NCBI GenBank assembly: GCA_021827445.1
Contig: JAKAVW010000008.1
Coordinates: 1 to 24,501 of the forward strand
Reading direction: 5' to 3'
Length of the DNA stretch: 24,501 nt
DNA from: Pseudomonadota bacterium
GTDB lineage: Bacteria; Pseudomonadota; Gammaproteobacteria; Acidithiobacillales; Acidithiobacillaceae
This document shows positions 9,051 through 16,104 of the stretch, piece after piece (position 1 is the stretch's first letter; each line of letters begins with the position of its first letter). Position numbers and translations under genes: made by a program. Under the pieces are notes generated by a model, which saw nothing but the letters and a program-made list of their open reading frames with translations, was not told where the DNA came from and ran no database searches.

Positions 9051-9117
9051 GGTAAGGGTCCTGGGTTGGGTTGCTTGCCGGCTCGCCTGTCGGGGCCGGA
9101 GTGATGCGGTTGAGCGC

Positions 9118-9309
9118 CTACGCCGCCGGCGGTAACTCGGGCGGTTCTACGCTCATCCTTAAATTTTGCAGTACGGACCGGCAGACGGGGCACAAAATGG
9201 CGCCGTCCTCCAGCATCAGAAATTGCATATTCCCGCAGTCGCACACGTACACGACCGCTTCCGAAACCGTGACGGATCGCGGACCGGGCAAGTCCACCAC
9301 CTCACCCAT
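9118..9309 (-). CDS. Small zinc-ribbon protein, 63 aa
   Basis: Cys pairs C23-x-C25 and C40-x-x-C43 (VCDCGNMQFLML...ILCPVCRS) make a compact zinc ribbon. The start at ATG 9309 overlaps the end of the upstream 75-residue gene by 8 bases, which fits coupling; an in-frame start further upstream would overlap more. The C-terminus is Pro-rich (VEPPELPPAA). The function is unknown. Such ribbons in phages often bind nucleic acid or RNA polymerase, but nothing here decides that. Confidence 0.6.
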   Translation of the reverse strand: MGEVVDLPGPRSVTVSEAVVYVCDCGNMQFLMLEDGAILCPVCRSVLQNLRMSVEPPELPPAA

Positions 9310-9529
9310 CGGCGCGGTCCGGCTTGCGAAATTCGGGCGCACGCAGGTCCGCCATCACTTCCCGCAACTCATAGGCAGCTAGTGCGAGCTCTGGATGGTC
9401 CACGACCTGTTCTTTGCAGAGCTCATAGCGCGCCCTCAGGAGACGCAGCACGGTTTCCTTGAGGTCCGGCTGAGAACGCACCAACATCAATGCTGAGTCG
9501 TATTCGTATTTGTAGCCATCTTGGATCAT
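9302..9529 (-). CDS. Conserved-looking small protein, 75 aa, unknown function
   Basis: The ATG at 9529 overlaps the portal stop as ATGA, so it is translationally coupled to the portal gene. The sequence is mostly helical and charged (LKETVLRLLRARYELCKEQV, then ELALAAYELREVMADLRAPE). No catalytic motif, signal or membrane segment is visible. Its position right after the portal suggests a head-assembly accessory protein, but that is context only. Confidence 0.65.
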   Translation of the reverse strand: MIQDGYKYEYDSALMLVRSQPDLKETVLRLLRARYELCKEQVVDHPELALAAYELREVMADLRAPEFRKPDRADG

Positions 9530-11733
9530 AGATTGTCTCGGAGCATGATCTCTTGTTTGGCCTTCGCGAGCGCAGCCTGTTGCAGCTCGAACATGGACAC
9601 TTGTTCTCTCAGCCGTTCCTCGGCTTCCTTGACCGCGGCTTCGCGCGACTGAATCTGCAACTCTCCCTGCGTCTTCTGGGCCTCGATCTGCAAGCCCTGC
9701 TGCTTCAGCATGAATTGCAGGATTTCCGGGTTGATCGGGAACATGGCACGCATCTTCTCGACGTGTGCCACCATTTCCTCGTCCGTAAATAGGAATTGTG
9801 TTGGGTCAATGTCGAGCGACAGGAAGCGTTCACGCAGCAGTTCGCGGCGGTTCACATAGGGGGCGTCGGCGCCATTCATGGTGCCAGCCGCCAGAGCTTC
9901 GAGCTGTTGTGCCCGCAATTCTTTGGCAACCAGGGAAGTCGCGCCCAGCGCTTCGACGCAGTAGTCTCCCTTAATCATGGGGTCCGGGTTGAATTGCATA
10001 TTCCACTCGAACATGCCCTGGATCAGCCCGACCGTAATGCCGTCATCAAAGTTCCGTACGGTATCTTTGATCGCGACATTACTGGCGCCCATAATCATGG
10101 ACAGGCCGCCGACTGTCTTGGCAATCCCGCTGGTCTGTGCGTTGTACTGGTAGGCCGGGACGGCCGTAGCTTCATCCCCGAGCTGCTTGAAAAATGCCGC
10201 AATTTCCATGAGTGCCGGTGACACATTGGGCACCGGAATGGGGCGTATAGCTGGATTCCCACCATCCGTGGACTTGCGATGCCACACCCGGAATGGCGCA
10301 ATGATGTCTGGGTCTTCGCCTGGCGCCAAAAGGTCCACACAGGCGTCGAACATCGGGCCGGCCGCCATGGCGGTGTTGTCCACGATCGCGCGGATACACG
10401 CCTGAAAGACCGCATCCGAATCGCGCATGATGCGCGGGATCCCGATGCCGAATACGCCAGAATCGTCCTTATCGCAGTAATAAAAATGGTACGGCCGCAC
10501 CTTCGCGTCAAACGGATTGAGCGCGACCTTGATTACGCGGTTGCCGAGAATCCACACGTTGGCCTCAAACGCTACGCGCGGGTCATCGCCGACTTCCAAG
10601 CCGAGGTTCTTGAGATCCTCGCCGTCCACGAAGCCCCAATATTCCAATAGCTGGTAACGGTTTGGCAGGTCCGTGCGCGTGGTCTTCTGGTTGATTGCGC
10701 GCATGACGCTCTCGTACCAGAGCGGCGTCGCATCGCCGCTCGGCTGCGCCTGCATGTGACTGTAGATGGCCGCAGAGTTGAAATCCGGACGCCGAGCCAG
10801 TTTCAATAGTTCCGGCTTCGTCATGACATGGCGCTGGAAAATACCCTCCGTGTGCTTGATGTCCGTCGCCGTCATGTCTGGGAAAATGTCCCAGATCGGC
10901 ACAAACTCGACATAGGGATTGGTGGTCTGTTTGCCTGTGTAGGTGGCCACTTCCCCACCAGATGTCTTACTCACGCTCCAGTGCCCCTGTTCACGCACCT
11001 CGACGAGCGGTCCCTTGATGACGCCCGTCCCAAACAGGTTGCCGGCATGAAGGGCCGCTCTGCAGATGAGTGCATATTTGCACTCATCCAACTGTTCCGT
11101 GATGGTCTTGGACATGCGTTCGCAGCGTTCGCGCGCGTCGCGCATCACGTATTCCGAAATACCGTCTTCCAGTTCGTCGGCCTCCGACTTGCCGAGCAGC
11201 TTTTTGATGAGCTTCTGCAGCAGCGTCGGGCGAGCGGGCGGCGGAATCATGGCTATCGGCGGCAACGCAAGCTGCGCGCCCATGCCGGTAGTGATGGGCG
11301 CGTCCATCTGCGGCGCACCGTCCGGGTTATACGCTTGGTTTTCGATGATCGCCGCCTTTTGCAAAACGGCCTGACTGACCATCTTGACGGCTTCTTCCAC
11401 CATGTTCGGCATCGGCGTGGGCTTGATTCCCCAGTTCTTATCGCCGCCGGCCGGAAACAGCATGTCCATCATCCGCGCATCCAGGGAATGAACCTTGCTG
11501 CGCGTGTTGCGGATGTTGGCCTGGGAACGATTAGGATCCAGGCGCTTCTTGAGCGCCGGGTCGTACTCACCCAGGTATTGGCGCAGATCGGTCAACCACT
11601 CCTGCTCATAGAGCACGCGCGCTGCTTTCCAGCTCTCAAACTTGGATTGGAGCGCAACAGCGAGGCCATCCGTAAGGGAAGTGCCCTGGCTGGAAGCACG
11701 CGAAAGAGTCGGATTCTCAATCTGATCGCTCAT
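9526..11733 (-). CDS. Portal protein, podovirus-type, 735 aa
   Basis: It lies directly after the terminase genes (its ATG abuts the nuclease-ORF stop as TAAATG, with GGAG five bases upstream). The length is typical of the long P22-like or N4-associated portals. The N-terminal region has FESWKAARVLYEQEWLTDLR then RSQANIRNTRSKVHSLDARM and MDMLFPAG, the pattern of the portal clip/wing in this group. The middle has the GIPRIMRDSDAVFQACIRAI stem region. Residues about 650-735 form a long Gln/Glu/Lys coiled coil (LKQQGLQIEAQKTQGELQIQ onward), resembling the extended barrel of P22-type portals. It would form the dodecameric DNA channel that binds terminase. Confidence 0.9.
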   Translation of the reverse strand: MSDQIENPTLSRASSQGTSLTDGLAVALQSKFESWKAARVLYEQEWLTDLRQYLGEYDPALKKRLDPNRSQANIRNTRSKVHSLDARMMDMLFPAGGDKNWGIKPTPMPNMVEEAVKMVSQAVLQKAAIIENQAYNPDGAPQMDAPITTGMGAQLALPPIAMIPPPARPTLLQKLIKKLLGKSEADELEDGISEYVMRDARERCERMSKTITEQLDECKYALICRAALHAGNLFGTGVIKGPLVEVREQGHWSVSKTSGGEVATYTGKQTTNPYVEFVPIWDIFPDMTATDIKHTEGIFQRHVMTKPELLKLARRPDFNSAAIYSHMQAQPSGDATPLWYESVMRAINQKTTRTDLPNRYQLLEYWGFVDGEDLKNLGLEVGDDPRVAFEANVWILGNRVIKVALNPFDAKVRPYHFYYCDKDDSGVFGIGIPRIMRDSDAVFQACIRAIVDNTAMAAGPMFDACVDLLAPGEDPDIIAPFRVWHRKSTDGGNPAIRPIPVPNVSPALMEIAAFFKQLGDEATAVPAYQYNAQTSGIAKTVGGLSMIMGASNVAIKDTVRNFDDGITVGLIQGMFEWNMQFNPDPMIKGDYCVEALGATSLVAKELRAQQLEALAAGTMNGADAPYVNRRELLRERFLSLDIDPTQFLFTDEEMVAHVEKMRAMFPINPEILQFMLKQQGLQIEAQKTQGELQIQSREAAVKEAEERLREQVSMFELQQAALAKAKQEIMLRDNL

Positions 11734-12459
11734 TTACACTCCGGTCGAATCGCGCAGGCTGCGCACAGGACGCGCCCGCGTGGGGGCTTGCGGGATTTGC
11801 GCCACCGCATAGCCGCTCACGATGAGATAACGCAGGCAATCCATGAGGTGATCGTTTTGCTTCACCACGGCGCCTTTTTCGTCACGCCGGTAAAGCCGGT
11901 ATTCGGTAAAGAAATTTTCCAGGTTAGAAAACACCTTGATCTGGCCAGCCGACAGCTTCTGCCAGACATCAAAAAGTCCGCTTTCCACACTGTTGACAGC
12001 CTTGGTGAGCACAAGCCCCAAGTCGGTTAACATCTCCAGCAGCCGCGCACCGTCTATGGCGTTTCGGCCACGTGCCGAAGGATCCACCACCCCCGGAATC
12101 CAGGCTCCGCGGGCTCGAATGGCGGCCGCTTGGATGGCCGGTTCGGCTTCCCCGCGATAATGCTCGCTGTAGAGGTAACAAACGCCGGTATCGCGGTCCC
12201 AGGCTCCCCATAACGCTGCGGTGCGGCGCCAACCTACATCGAGGGCATACGCACGCGGCCAGTGCTTCGGCAGTTGAAAGGGCGTAACCCGAAACTCGGA
12301 CTCGTCCAGCGGGTAGATCGCTCCGGAACCCAGTTGCGGGATGCCTTCGCTGCGCGCCTTGCGCTGGTGCGGCGGGTAGCTCGCCAGCATGTCGGCCTTT
12401 TGCTGGGCGGTTAGGTGCGGAACGTCGTTCCAGCTCGCCATCACCACTGCGCGCGTCAT
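11734..12459 (-). CDS. terL: Terminase large subunit, C-terminal nuclease half (split), 241 aa
   Basis: This reading frame begins exactly where a normal large terminase would continue after its ATPase domain: MASWNDVPHL, then YPPHQRKARSEGIPQLGSGA. It carries the RNase-H-like nuclease: first acidic residue D74 in YALDVGW, second D126 in VVDPSARGR, third D203/D207 in NDHLMDCLRY. The nuclease makes the packaging and headful cuts. It is out of frame with the ATPase half and separated from it by a 32-codon micro-ORF; its ATG overlaps the micro-ORF stop (ATGA). All catalytic acids are present, so it looks functional rather than decayed. A sequencing or assembly frameshift remains possible. Confidence 0.85.
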   Translation of the reverse strand: MTRAVVMASWNDVPHLTAQQKADMLASYPPHQRKARSEGIPQLGSGAIYPLDESEFRVTPFQLPKHWPRAYALDVGWRRTAALWGAWDRDTGVCYLYSEHYRGEAEPAIQAAAIRARGAWIPGVVDPSARGRNAIDGARLLEMLTDLGLVLTKAVNSVESGLFDVWQKLSAGQIKVFSNLENFFTEYRLYRRDEKGAVVKQNDHLMDCLRYLIVSGYAVAQIPQAPTRARPVRSLRDSTGV

Positions 12460-12560
12460 TTCGGCTGTTTTCCAGTTATCGTTAAATAAACGACCGCCTG
12501 TATTGCGTTATCGGCCGACTTCTCGACCCACCCTTGTGGTTGGCATGGGGTCATTTCGGC
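12455..12560 (-). repeat. Direct repeat of the stop/start junction flanking the micro-ORF
   Basis: The 11-base word GCCGAAATGAC occurs at 12550-12560 and 12455-12465, 95 bases apart. The match extends loosely upstream (GGCAAGCT versus GGAAAACA). Each copy contains a TGA stop overlapped by an ATG, so the repeat duplicates a coupling site and shifts the frame by one step each time. Confidence 0.7.
12456..12554 (-). CDS. 32-codon micro-ORF between the two terminase halves
   Basis: ATG 12554 overlaps the stop of the ATPase half and its own TGA overlaps the ATG of the nuclease half, both as ATGA inside the same 11-base word GCCGAAATGAC. The peptide begins MTPCQPQGWVEKS and ends LTITGKQPK; the ATPase half ends NGKLPK, so the two C-terminal ends resemble each other. 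It has no recognised domain. It could be a translated coupling peptide, a remnant of a duplication, or part of a recoded terminase. Coding status is uncertain, but the open frame fits the gap exactly. Confidence 0.4.
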   Translation of the reverse strand: MTPCQPQGWVEKSADNAIQAVVYLTITGKQPK

Positions 12561-13297
12561 AGCTTGCCGTTCGGCAGAAATTCGAGGATTAGCGGCGTCA
12601 AACCCTCCAAGGGCGTGAACGTCATCAAGACGTGCCCATTGACCGTCATCGTGCGCGTCAATGCCTCGATGTAGATTGCTAGGGGGCATTCCTCATCCAG
12701 CAGCACAACGTGCTTGCTCGTGCCCTCAAAGCTCTTGCGGCCCTGTTCATACGCCTTGAACGACAAGACGCTTTCGCCGCCAAATTGAGAGCGCACTACC
12801 ACGGATTCTGCCAACCCGGGAACGCCATGCCAGGGCATAATCCGCAGAATGTCTCGGCCAGGAATCAGGCCGGTCCCAACCAGTTCTCTGCGCCCAATAT
12901 CGGCCGTTCCCAGCAGCTTCAACTGCAGGATATCGCGCACACCGGTCTTGGTAGTGCCGCTCGCCCATGTATCTACGGGGTGAGTACAGCGCATCCCGCG
13001 CCACCAAACTGGATAGCGCCCCGTCAGGTGACACGTCAACTCAAAGCCGCCGGCGCCCTCGGTTTTGCCTACGCGGTTGGCTGCCATAAACAAGCGCTCG
13101 CGGTGCGGTGCACCCGTGCAGCCCAGGGAGCATTCGGGTCCTGGCTGGTGGCGACCACCGAGCTCAAAAAACCGCATGTGCCGTTGATAAAGCTCGCGCC
13201 GTAGCGGCCCCGTATCCGGAAAATACGTGGCCAGTTTATTCAATTGTTTGCGACGTTCCCGTTCCTCAAGAAGTGCTAGAAGTTCCAGATCGGGCAC
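12551..13297 (-). CDS. terL: Terminase large subunit, N-terminal ATPase half (split), 248 aa
   Basis: Walker A is AANRVGKTEG (residues 72-81), Walker B is VVLLDEE (197-203), and the coupling motif is MTFTPLEG (225-232). This is the packaging ATPase that drives DNA into the prohead. The frame ends at residue 248 (FLPNGKLPK), just where related proteins run on into the nuclease domain. The start is GTG 13297 with AGGAG seven bases upstream, overlapping the small-subunit gene by 32 bases. The nuclease half is encoded downstream in a different frame, so the holoenzyme would need two polypeptides, recoding, or a corrected sequence. Confidence 0.88.
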   Translation of the reverse strand: MPDLELLALLEERERRKQLNKLATYFPDTGPLRRELYQRHMRFFELGGRHQPGPECSLGCTGAPHRERLFMAANRVGKTEGAGGFELTCHLTGRYPVWWRGMRCTHPVDTWASGTTKTGVRDILQLKLLGTADIGRRELVGTGLIPGRDILRIMPWHGVPGLAESVVVRSQFGGESVLSFKAYEQGRKSFEGTSKHVVLLDEECPLAIYIEALTRTMTVNGHVLMTFTPLEGLTPLILEFLPNGKLPK

Positions 13298-13688
13298 GCA
13301 GTTTCTCCTCTATACGGCACTCAATGTCTTGATCTGACAAACCGCTGAGATTCCCGCGAACGCTGATGTTCTCGGTGAAGGCCCCGACGTGCTTGCCCAG
13401 CAATTCCAGGCTGCGGTTGGCATTCATGCGATCCGCGTGTGACATCGCGTCTTCTGCGAGCTGCCGCAAATTCTTGATTACATACTCGACGGTGACTTCA
13501 GCACCCTCGGCTGCCTTTTTTTGTCCGGCTTGAACGGCGGCCTTAACCTCAACATGCTTCAACAGGCGCTGCCCGATCGAGTAGGCCGTCTTCTTTGAGT
13601 AGCCCGCTCGAATCGCCGCCTGCGTGGCATTCAGGTCTTTCAGATACTCCTGAACGAACTTCTGCTGTTTCGGATTGAGCTTCTTCAT
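13266..13688 (-). CDS. terS: Terminase small subunit (Terminase_2 family), 140 aa
   Basis: The N-terminus KKLNPKQQKFVQEYLKDLNA then TQAAIRAGYSKKTAYSIGQR is the classic small-terminase helix-turn-helix that binds the packaging site. The centre (VTVEYVIKNLRQLAEDAM...NRSLELLGKHVGAF) is the usual oligomerisation segment. Length is normal. It lies directly upstream of the ATPase half and overlaps it. The ribosome site before ATG 13688 is weak, so translation may depend on coupling to the upstream small gene. Confidence 0.92.
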   Translation of the reverse strand: MKKLNPKQQKFVQEYLKDLNATQAAIRAGYSKKTAYSIGQRLLKHVEVKAAVQAGQKKAAEGAEVTVEYVIKNLRQLAEDAMSHADRMNANRSLELLGKHVGAFTENISVRGNLSGLSDQDIECRIEEKLRARSGTSSTS

Positions 13689-13744
13689 TGGCTTTCAGGA
13701 ACTCTGCTAGCGCGCCCGCGTGCTTTTCGAGACTAGCCGCGAGA

Positions 13745-13948
13745 TCACGCAGTTGCTGCACTGGTGAAGGCTAGCTCATACGGCATCTTTGCTATTTGAC
13801 GCTTCAGAATGTCCCGGAGGGTGTAGAGACGCACCAGGGTGTGAATCAGGCGTCGCCCCAGGTTCCGCTTGGCAATCTTCTCGGCCCCCTCGATTGCCTG
13901 CAGGACCTCGACCATCCTGACCTGGATCGGTAACGGCTCCCGCTTCAT
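13745..13948 (-). CDS. Small basic helical protein, 67 aa, unknown function
   Basis: The ATG 13948 overlaps the stop of the upstream Pro/Lys-rich gene as ATGA. The sequence is a basic amphipathic helix (AIEGAEKIAKRNLGRRLIHT, then LYTLRDILKRQIAKM). No family is recognised. The 57 bases between its stop and the small-terminase start hold no separate gene I would defend. Confidence 0.55.
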   Translation of the reverse strand: MKREPLPIQVRMVEVLQAIEGAEKIAKRNLGRRLIHTLVRLYTLRDILKRQIAKMPYELAFTSAATA

Positions 13949-14277
13949 GGATATTCCGCATCGGAGGGAATGTAAGCCTGTTCACCTGGGGGCAGCGCGA
14001 TCTTGCCTTTCAGCTCACGCGGAACACCACCACCCCTCGGACCCTTTGGGGCTTTGGGCATCTTGGGTTCGGGCGCCATCTTGAAGGCTTTGGGCGCGTG
14101 CATCTTGGGCACTTCCGGACGGCGTACCTTTGGCTCCCTGATCTCGGCGCGTTCCTCTTTGGGCACGCGCATGCGCGCAGCTTCCGCCAGGCCGCTATTG
14201 GCGGACTTTTCGGGACCCACCAGGCCGCTCTTGCGAACGCGCTCGTGCGCGCCGTGAAATACGTCTTCCATCTTCAT
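13945..14277 (-). CDS. Pro/Lys/Ala-rich basic protein, 110 aa
   Basis: The start is taken at ATG 14277 because it overlaps the upstream stop as ATGA; an alternative ATG lies four codons earlier. The N-terminal part (MKMEDVFHGAHERVRKSGL) is ordered-looking and the middle is a run of PK, PE and KMP repeats (PKMHAPKAFKMAPEPKMPKA), strongly basic and disordered. Such low-complexity basic tails often bind nucleic acid. Function is unknown. The short N-terminal motif H-E/Q-R-V (HERV here, HQRV in the next upstream gene) recurs in both neighbours. Confidence 0.6.
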   Translation of the reverse strand: MKMEDVFHGAHERVRKSGLVGPEKSANSGLAEAARMRVPKEERAEIREPKVRRPEVPKMHAPKAFKMAPEPKMPKAPKGPRGGGVPRELKGKIALPPGEQAYIPSDAEYP

Positions 14278-14492
14278 TTGTGGTGCCATCCTTCCATGTT
14301 CTCGGCGAGCACGGCCTGTTTACGCTCTCTCGGGTTGGCGCTGTGCGTGGCCTTCTCGATCTCTGCCTTGGGGATTTTCTCTCCCTCGGGGATGCCGAGA
14401 CTGCGGTGCAAACCGCCCTTTTCGATGTCTAGGTGCATCTTGCCGCCGGCGACACGCTGGTGTCCGCGGTGAAAGTGTGATTCCGGTTTCAT
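14274..14492 (-). CDS. Conserved small phage protein (KGGLHRSLGIPEGEKIP type), 72 aa
   Basis: Residues about 23-70 contain KGGLHRSLGIPEGEKIPKAE, then KATHSANPRERKQAVLAEN. I recognise this as a short protein recurrent in phages and mobile elements (pattern K-G-x-L-H-R-x-L-G-[IV]-P-E-G-x-K-I-P, then S-x-N-P-x-x-R-K-x-A). Its function is not known. The start ATG 14492 follows the upstream stop by one base and has AGGAG at 11 bases; an in-frame extension upstream lacks support. Confidence 0.75.
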   Translation of the reverse strand: MKPESHFHRGHQRVAGGKMHLDIEKGGLHRSLGIPEGEKIPKAEIEKATHSANPRERKQAVLAENMEGWHHK

Positions 14493-14493
14493 G

Positions 14494-14736
14494 TCAATAT
14501 CCGCTCCTGATTGATACATTGAGATCGCTGTCGTCGTGGCCGCCCAGTGATATCCACACCACCTTTCCGGGTTTGCATTCAATAGCAGAAGCACACGCCT
14601 CAGCCGCACGTTTGGCGGCATTCAGCTGCGCAGCCGCGGCGCGCGGCACAGATTCGATGGCGTTGATCGCGGCGATAATGGCGCCCCGAACGTTCCCATC
14701 ATTGATCTTGATAGTCCTCTGTACGGTCCAACTCAT
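14494..14736 (-). CDS. Small Ala-rich protein, 80 aa, unknown function
   Basis: The ATG 14736 has AGGAG six bases upstream. The sequence is an Ala-rich helix (NAIESVPRAAAAQLNAAKRA) with a short C-terminal strand part (GKVVWISLGGHDDSDLN). No family recognised. It is followed after one base by the next small gene, so it belongs to the same transcription unit. Confidence 0.6.
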   Translation of the reverse strand: MSWTVQRTIKINDGNVRGAIIAAINAIESVPRAAAAQLNAAKRAAEACASAIECKPGKVVWISLGGHDDSDLNVSIRSGY

Positions 14737-14805
14737 GGGTCACTCCTGTGCTCGGGACTTCGGTATAGGGCCCGAGGTTTTGTAACGCGGTCTCAGATGT
14801 CCGAT

Positions 14806-15246
14806 TTACTGGACATTCGGGTTAATGGGAGACGGATTCGTCAGGGGAAACGTGCGGTAGCCAATGGTCGCAGTAACAGCGGGCGTGGTGCCACCGACAA
14901 CGGCCTGTATCTCCACCACGCGCGGCACAATCGCGGCGCCCACCAAGTTGGCCAAAGCCGCCAGCATGGGCGCAACCTGCAACACAGTAATGCCAACGGC
15001 GTTTAGGGCCGCACTGACCAACAGAGTGAACGGCTGACCACTCGCCGAATCCACGCCCTGAATCGTGACGGTCAGGGTGGGGCTAGTCCCAGCGAGCGCG
15101 GTGATATTCACAACGACCTGCAGGAGTTGGTCCAACGTATTCAGGCGTTGGCTCGTGTAGGTTCCGAGACCCGCAGTGACGAGCGCCATCACGGGATGGC
15201 CGTAACTGTCTTGCTGTGCCGGTTGAATACCAGGCTGCGTGCTCAT
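14806..15246 (-). CDS. Beta-rich phage protein, possible decoration or head protein, 146 aa
   Basis: The start is ATG 15246 with AGGAG nine bases upstream; an earlier in-frame TTG is less likely. The middle reads TSPTLTVTIQGVDSASGQPF then TLLVSAALNAVGITVLQVAP, and near the end a conserved-looking IVPRVVEIQAVV. This resembles a beta-sandwich protein common in phage structural regions, with S/T-P-T-L-x-V-x-I-Q and L-P-R-x-x-R/E signatures. A capsid decoration or minor head role is an inference. No enzymatic motif is seen. Confidence 0.6.
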   Translation of the reverse strand: MSTQPGIQPAQQDSYGHPVMALVTAGLGTYTSQRLNTLDQLLQVVVNITALAGTSPTLTVTIQGVDSASGQPFTLLVSAALNAVGITVLQVAPMLAALANLVGAAIVPRVVEIQAVVGGTTPAVTATIGYRTFPLTNPSPINPNVQ

Positions 15247-15261
15247 ATACAAATTCTCCTG

Positions 15262-15471
15262 TTAAATCAATGCCATAGCTGCACGATAGACGGCAACGGC
15301 TGTTTTGCGGCGCGCCAGGCACACATCGCATTCGCACTGTGCGTCGGATTCTGGCGTTGCGGCAAACTGGGGTAGGAATATCCCCTGCTCGGCGTGACTG
15401 GGGCACAGCAGCAAGCCATCGTTCGTCTCAATCGTTCCCAGATTTCGGCACCCCTGCACTTCGCAATCCAT
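15262..15471 (-). CDS. Small Cys-rich zinc-binding protein, 69 aa
   Basis: Cys/His ligands are C3, C8, C23 and H26 (CPSH), then C46, C48 and C51 (QCECDVCLARRK), suggesting one zinc knuckle plus a second Cys cluster. The start ATG 15471 has GAGGA seven bases upstream. It lies just after the late-leader terminator candidate, so it may be the first late protein-coding gene. Function unknown. Confidence 0.65.
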   Translation of the reverse strand: MDCEVQGCRNLGTIETNDGLLLCPSHAEQGIFLPQFAATPESDAQCECDVCLARRKTAVAVYRAAMALI

Positions 15472-15497
15472 CGTTTGTCCTCGCGCCCAGCGTTCAC

Positions 15498-15538
15498 GAA
15501 AAGAAGTGGGGCGCCGTTTATGGCTTTGTCGCGCCCCA
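15498..15538 (-). terminator. Candidate late-leader terminator (tR'-like)
   Basis: On the minus strand an 8-bp GC stem (TGGGGCGC / GCGCCCCA) with a 16-base loop is followed by CTTCTTTT. It lies between the tRNA and the first late small gene, where a Q-type antiterminator would have to read through. The large loop lowers confidence. Confidence 0.5.
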
Positions 15539-15673
15539 ACCGTCCACGCAGTAGGACGGCCTACCCCGATGTGAGGTTGCACCGAGGTTTCACATCCCCG
15601 TAGTACGCTGTAAGCATCCCACTGGGGTACGTCTGTTCCAGCGCCCAATGCGTTCGGAACGGATTACAAAGCT

Positions 15674-15693
15674 GGGGCCTCCCGAGAGGCCCC
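15674..15693 (-). terminator. GC-rich hairpin downstream of the tRNA
   Basis: A perfect 8-bp stem (GGGGCCTC / GAGGCCCC) closes a TCGG tetraloop on the minus strand, 34 bases after the tRNA 3' end. Only a weak T-rich tail (AGCTTTGT) follows. It may be a terminator, a tRNA-processing boundary or a leader hairpin. From here to 15472 I see no other gene. Confidence 0.45.
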
Positions 15694-15726
15694 GCGCCCG
15701 GCAGCCGAAGCCACCGGGGTGGTAAT

Positions 15727-15801
15727 TGGAGCGGGCAGCAGGATTTGAACCTGCATCTACAGCATTGGAAGTGCTGCGAACTGCCGTTGTTCTATACCCG
15801 C
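15727..15801 (-). tRNA. tRNA-Gly (anticodon TCC), CCA encoded
   Basis: A full cloverleaf can be drawn: 7-bp acceptor (GCGGGTA / TGCCCGC, one G.T pair), D stem GAAC/GTTC, anticodon stem CAGCA/TGCTG with loop CTTCCAA (anticodon TCC at 15767-15769), and T arm CAGG-TTCAAAT-CCTG. The discriminator is T and the CCA end is encoded at 15727-15729. It decodes GGA and GGG glycine codons. It lies in the late leader, co-oriented with the genes around it. Confidence 0.95.
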
Positions 15802-15998
15802 TGCGTAGCAAGCGGCGCCGCAGAGAACACCTCGCGCGCGCGCAGAGGCCACGCACGGGTGAACCCATAATGTTCCACTATGGCTCGGACAGCGTCCCAT
15901 TTGGACTTCGCCAGCACGGCATGGGGAATGGTATGCACGGTACAGCCATGGTCTGGATCGCAGATTTCTACGCAGTACAAATAAAGAGGGGCGTGCAT
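15792..15998 (-). CDS. Small unknown protein ending inside the tRNA, 68 aa
   Basis: The start ATG 15998 has AGGA seven bases upstream (MHAPLYLYCVEICDPDHGCT). The fold is unclear; SKWDAVRAIVEHYGF suggests a small alpha/beta protein. Its stop codon lies within the first ten bases of the tRNA, so the mature tRNA and this frame share sequence. No family recognised. Confidence 0.5.
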   Translation of the reverse strand: MHAPLYLYCVEICDPDHGCTVHTIPHAVLAKSKWDAVRAIVEHYGFTRAWPLRAREVFSAAPLATQRV

Positions 15999-16036
15999 TC
16001 CTGAGTCCTGCAAGAAAGTCTAGCGCTGCGCGCAGG

Positions 16037-16054
16037 ATTGCCATTCTTGGCAAT
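16037..16054. promoter_or_regulatory. Inverted repeat in the gap after the Q-like gene
   Basis: ATTGCCA-TTCT-TGGCAAT is a perfect 7-bp inverted repeat in a 106-base intergenic gap. A second feature, CCAAAAAAATTGG at 16063-16075, is close by. This is where a Q-dependent late promoter or loading site would be expected, but I find no convincing -35/-10 pair. There is no T-tract, so it is not a simple terminator. Confidence 0.3.
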
Positions 16055-16104
16055 CAAGATACCAAAAAAATTGGCTGGTGCGTAGAAGTGGTACCGCAGA
16101 CACG

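Noticed and set aside
10828..12030. A 400-codon plus-strand open frame opposite portal and terminase
   Set aside because: Composition rich in Arg/His and lack of any motif. It is antisense to two clear genes.
13549..13761. 70-codon frame starting at GTG 13761 with a helical first 25 residues
   Set aside because: Most of it overlaps the well-supported small terminase gene out of frame, and the sequence after residue 25 looks like a shadow. The 57-base gap alone is too short for a gene.
14797..14816. ATGTCC-8-GGACAT inverted repeat resembling the repressor half-site
   Set aside because: It lacks the AAA flank of the operator word and lies at the 3' end of a structural-region gene with no promoter. 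Treated as chance or a weak hairpin.
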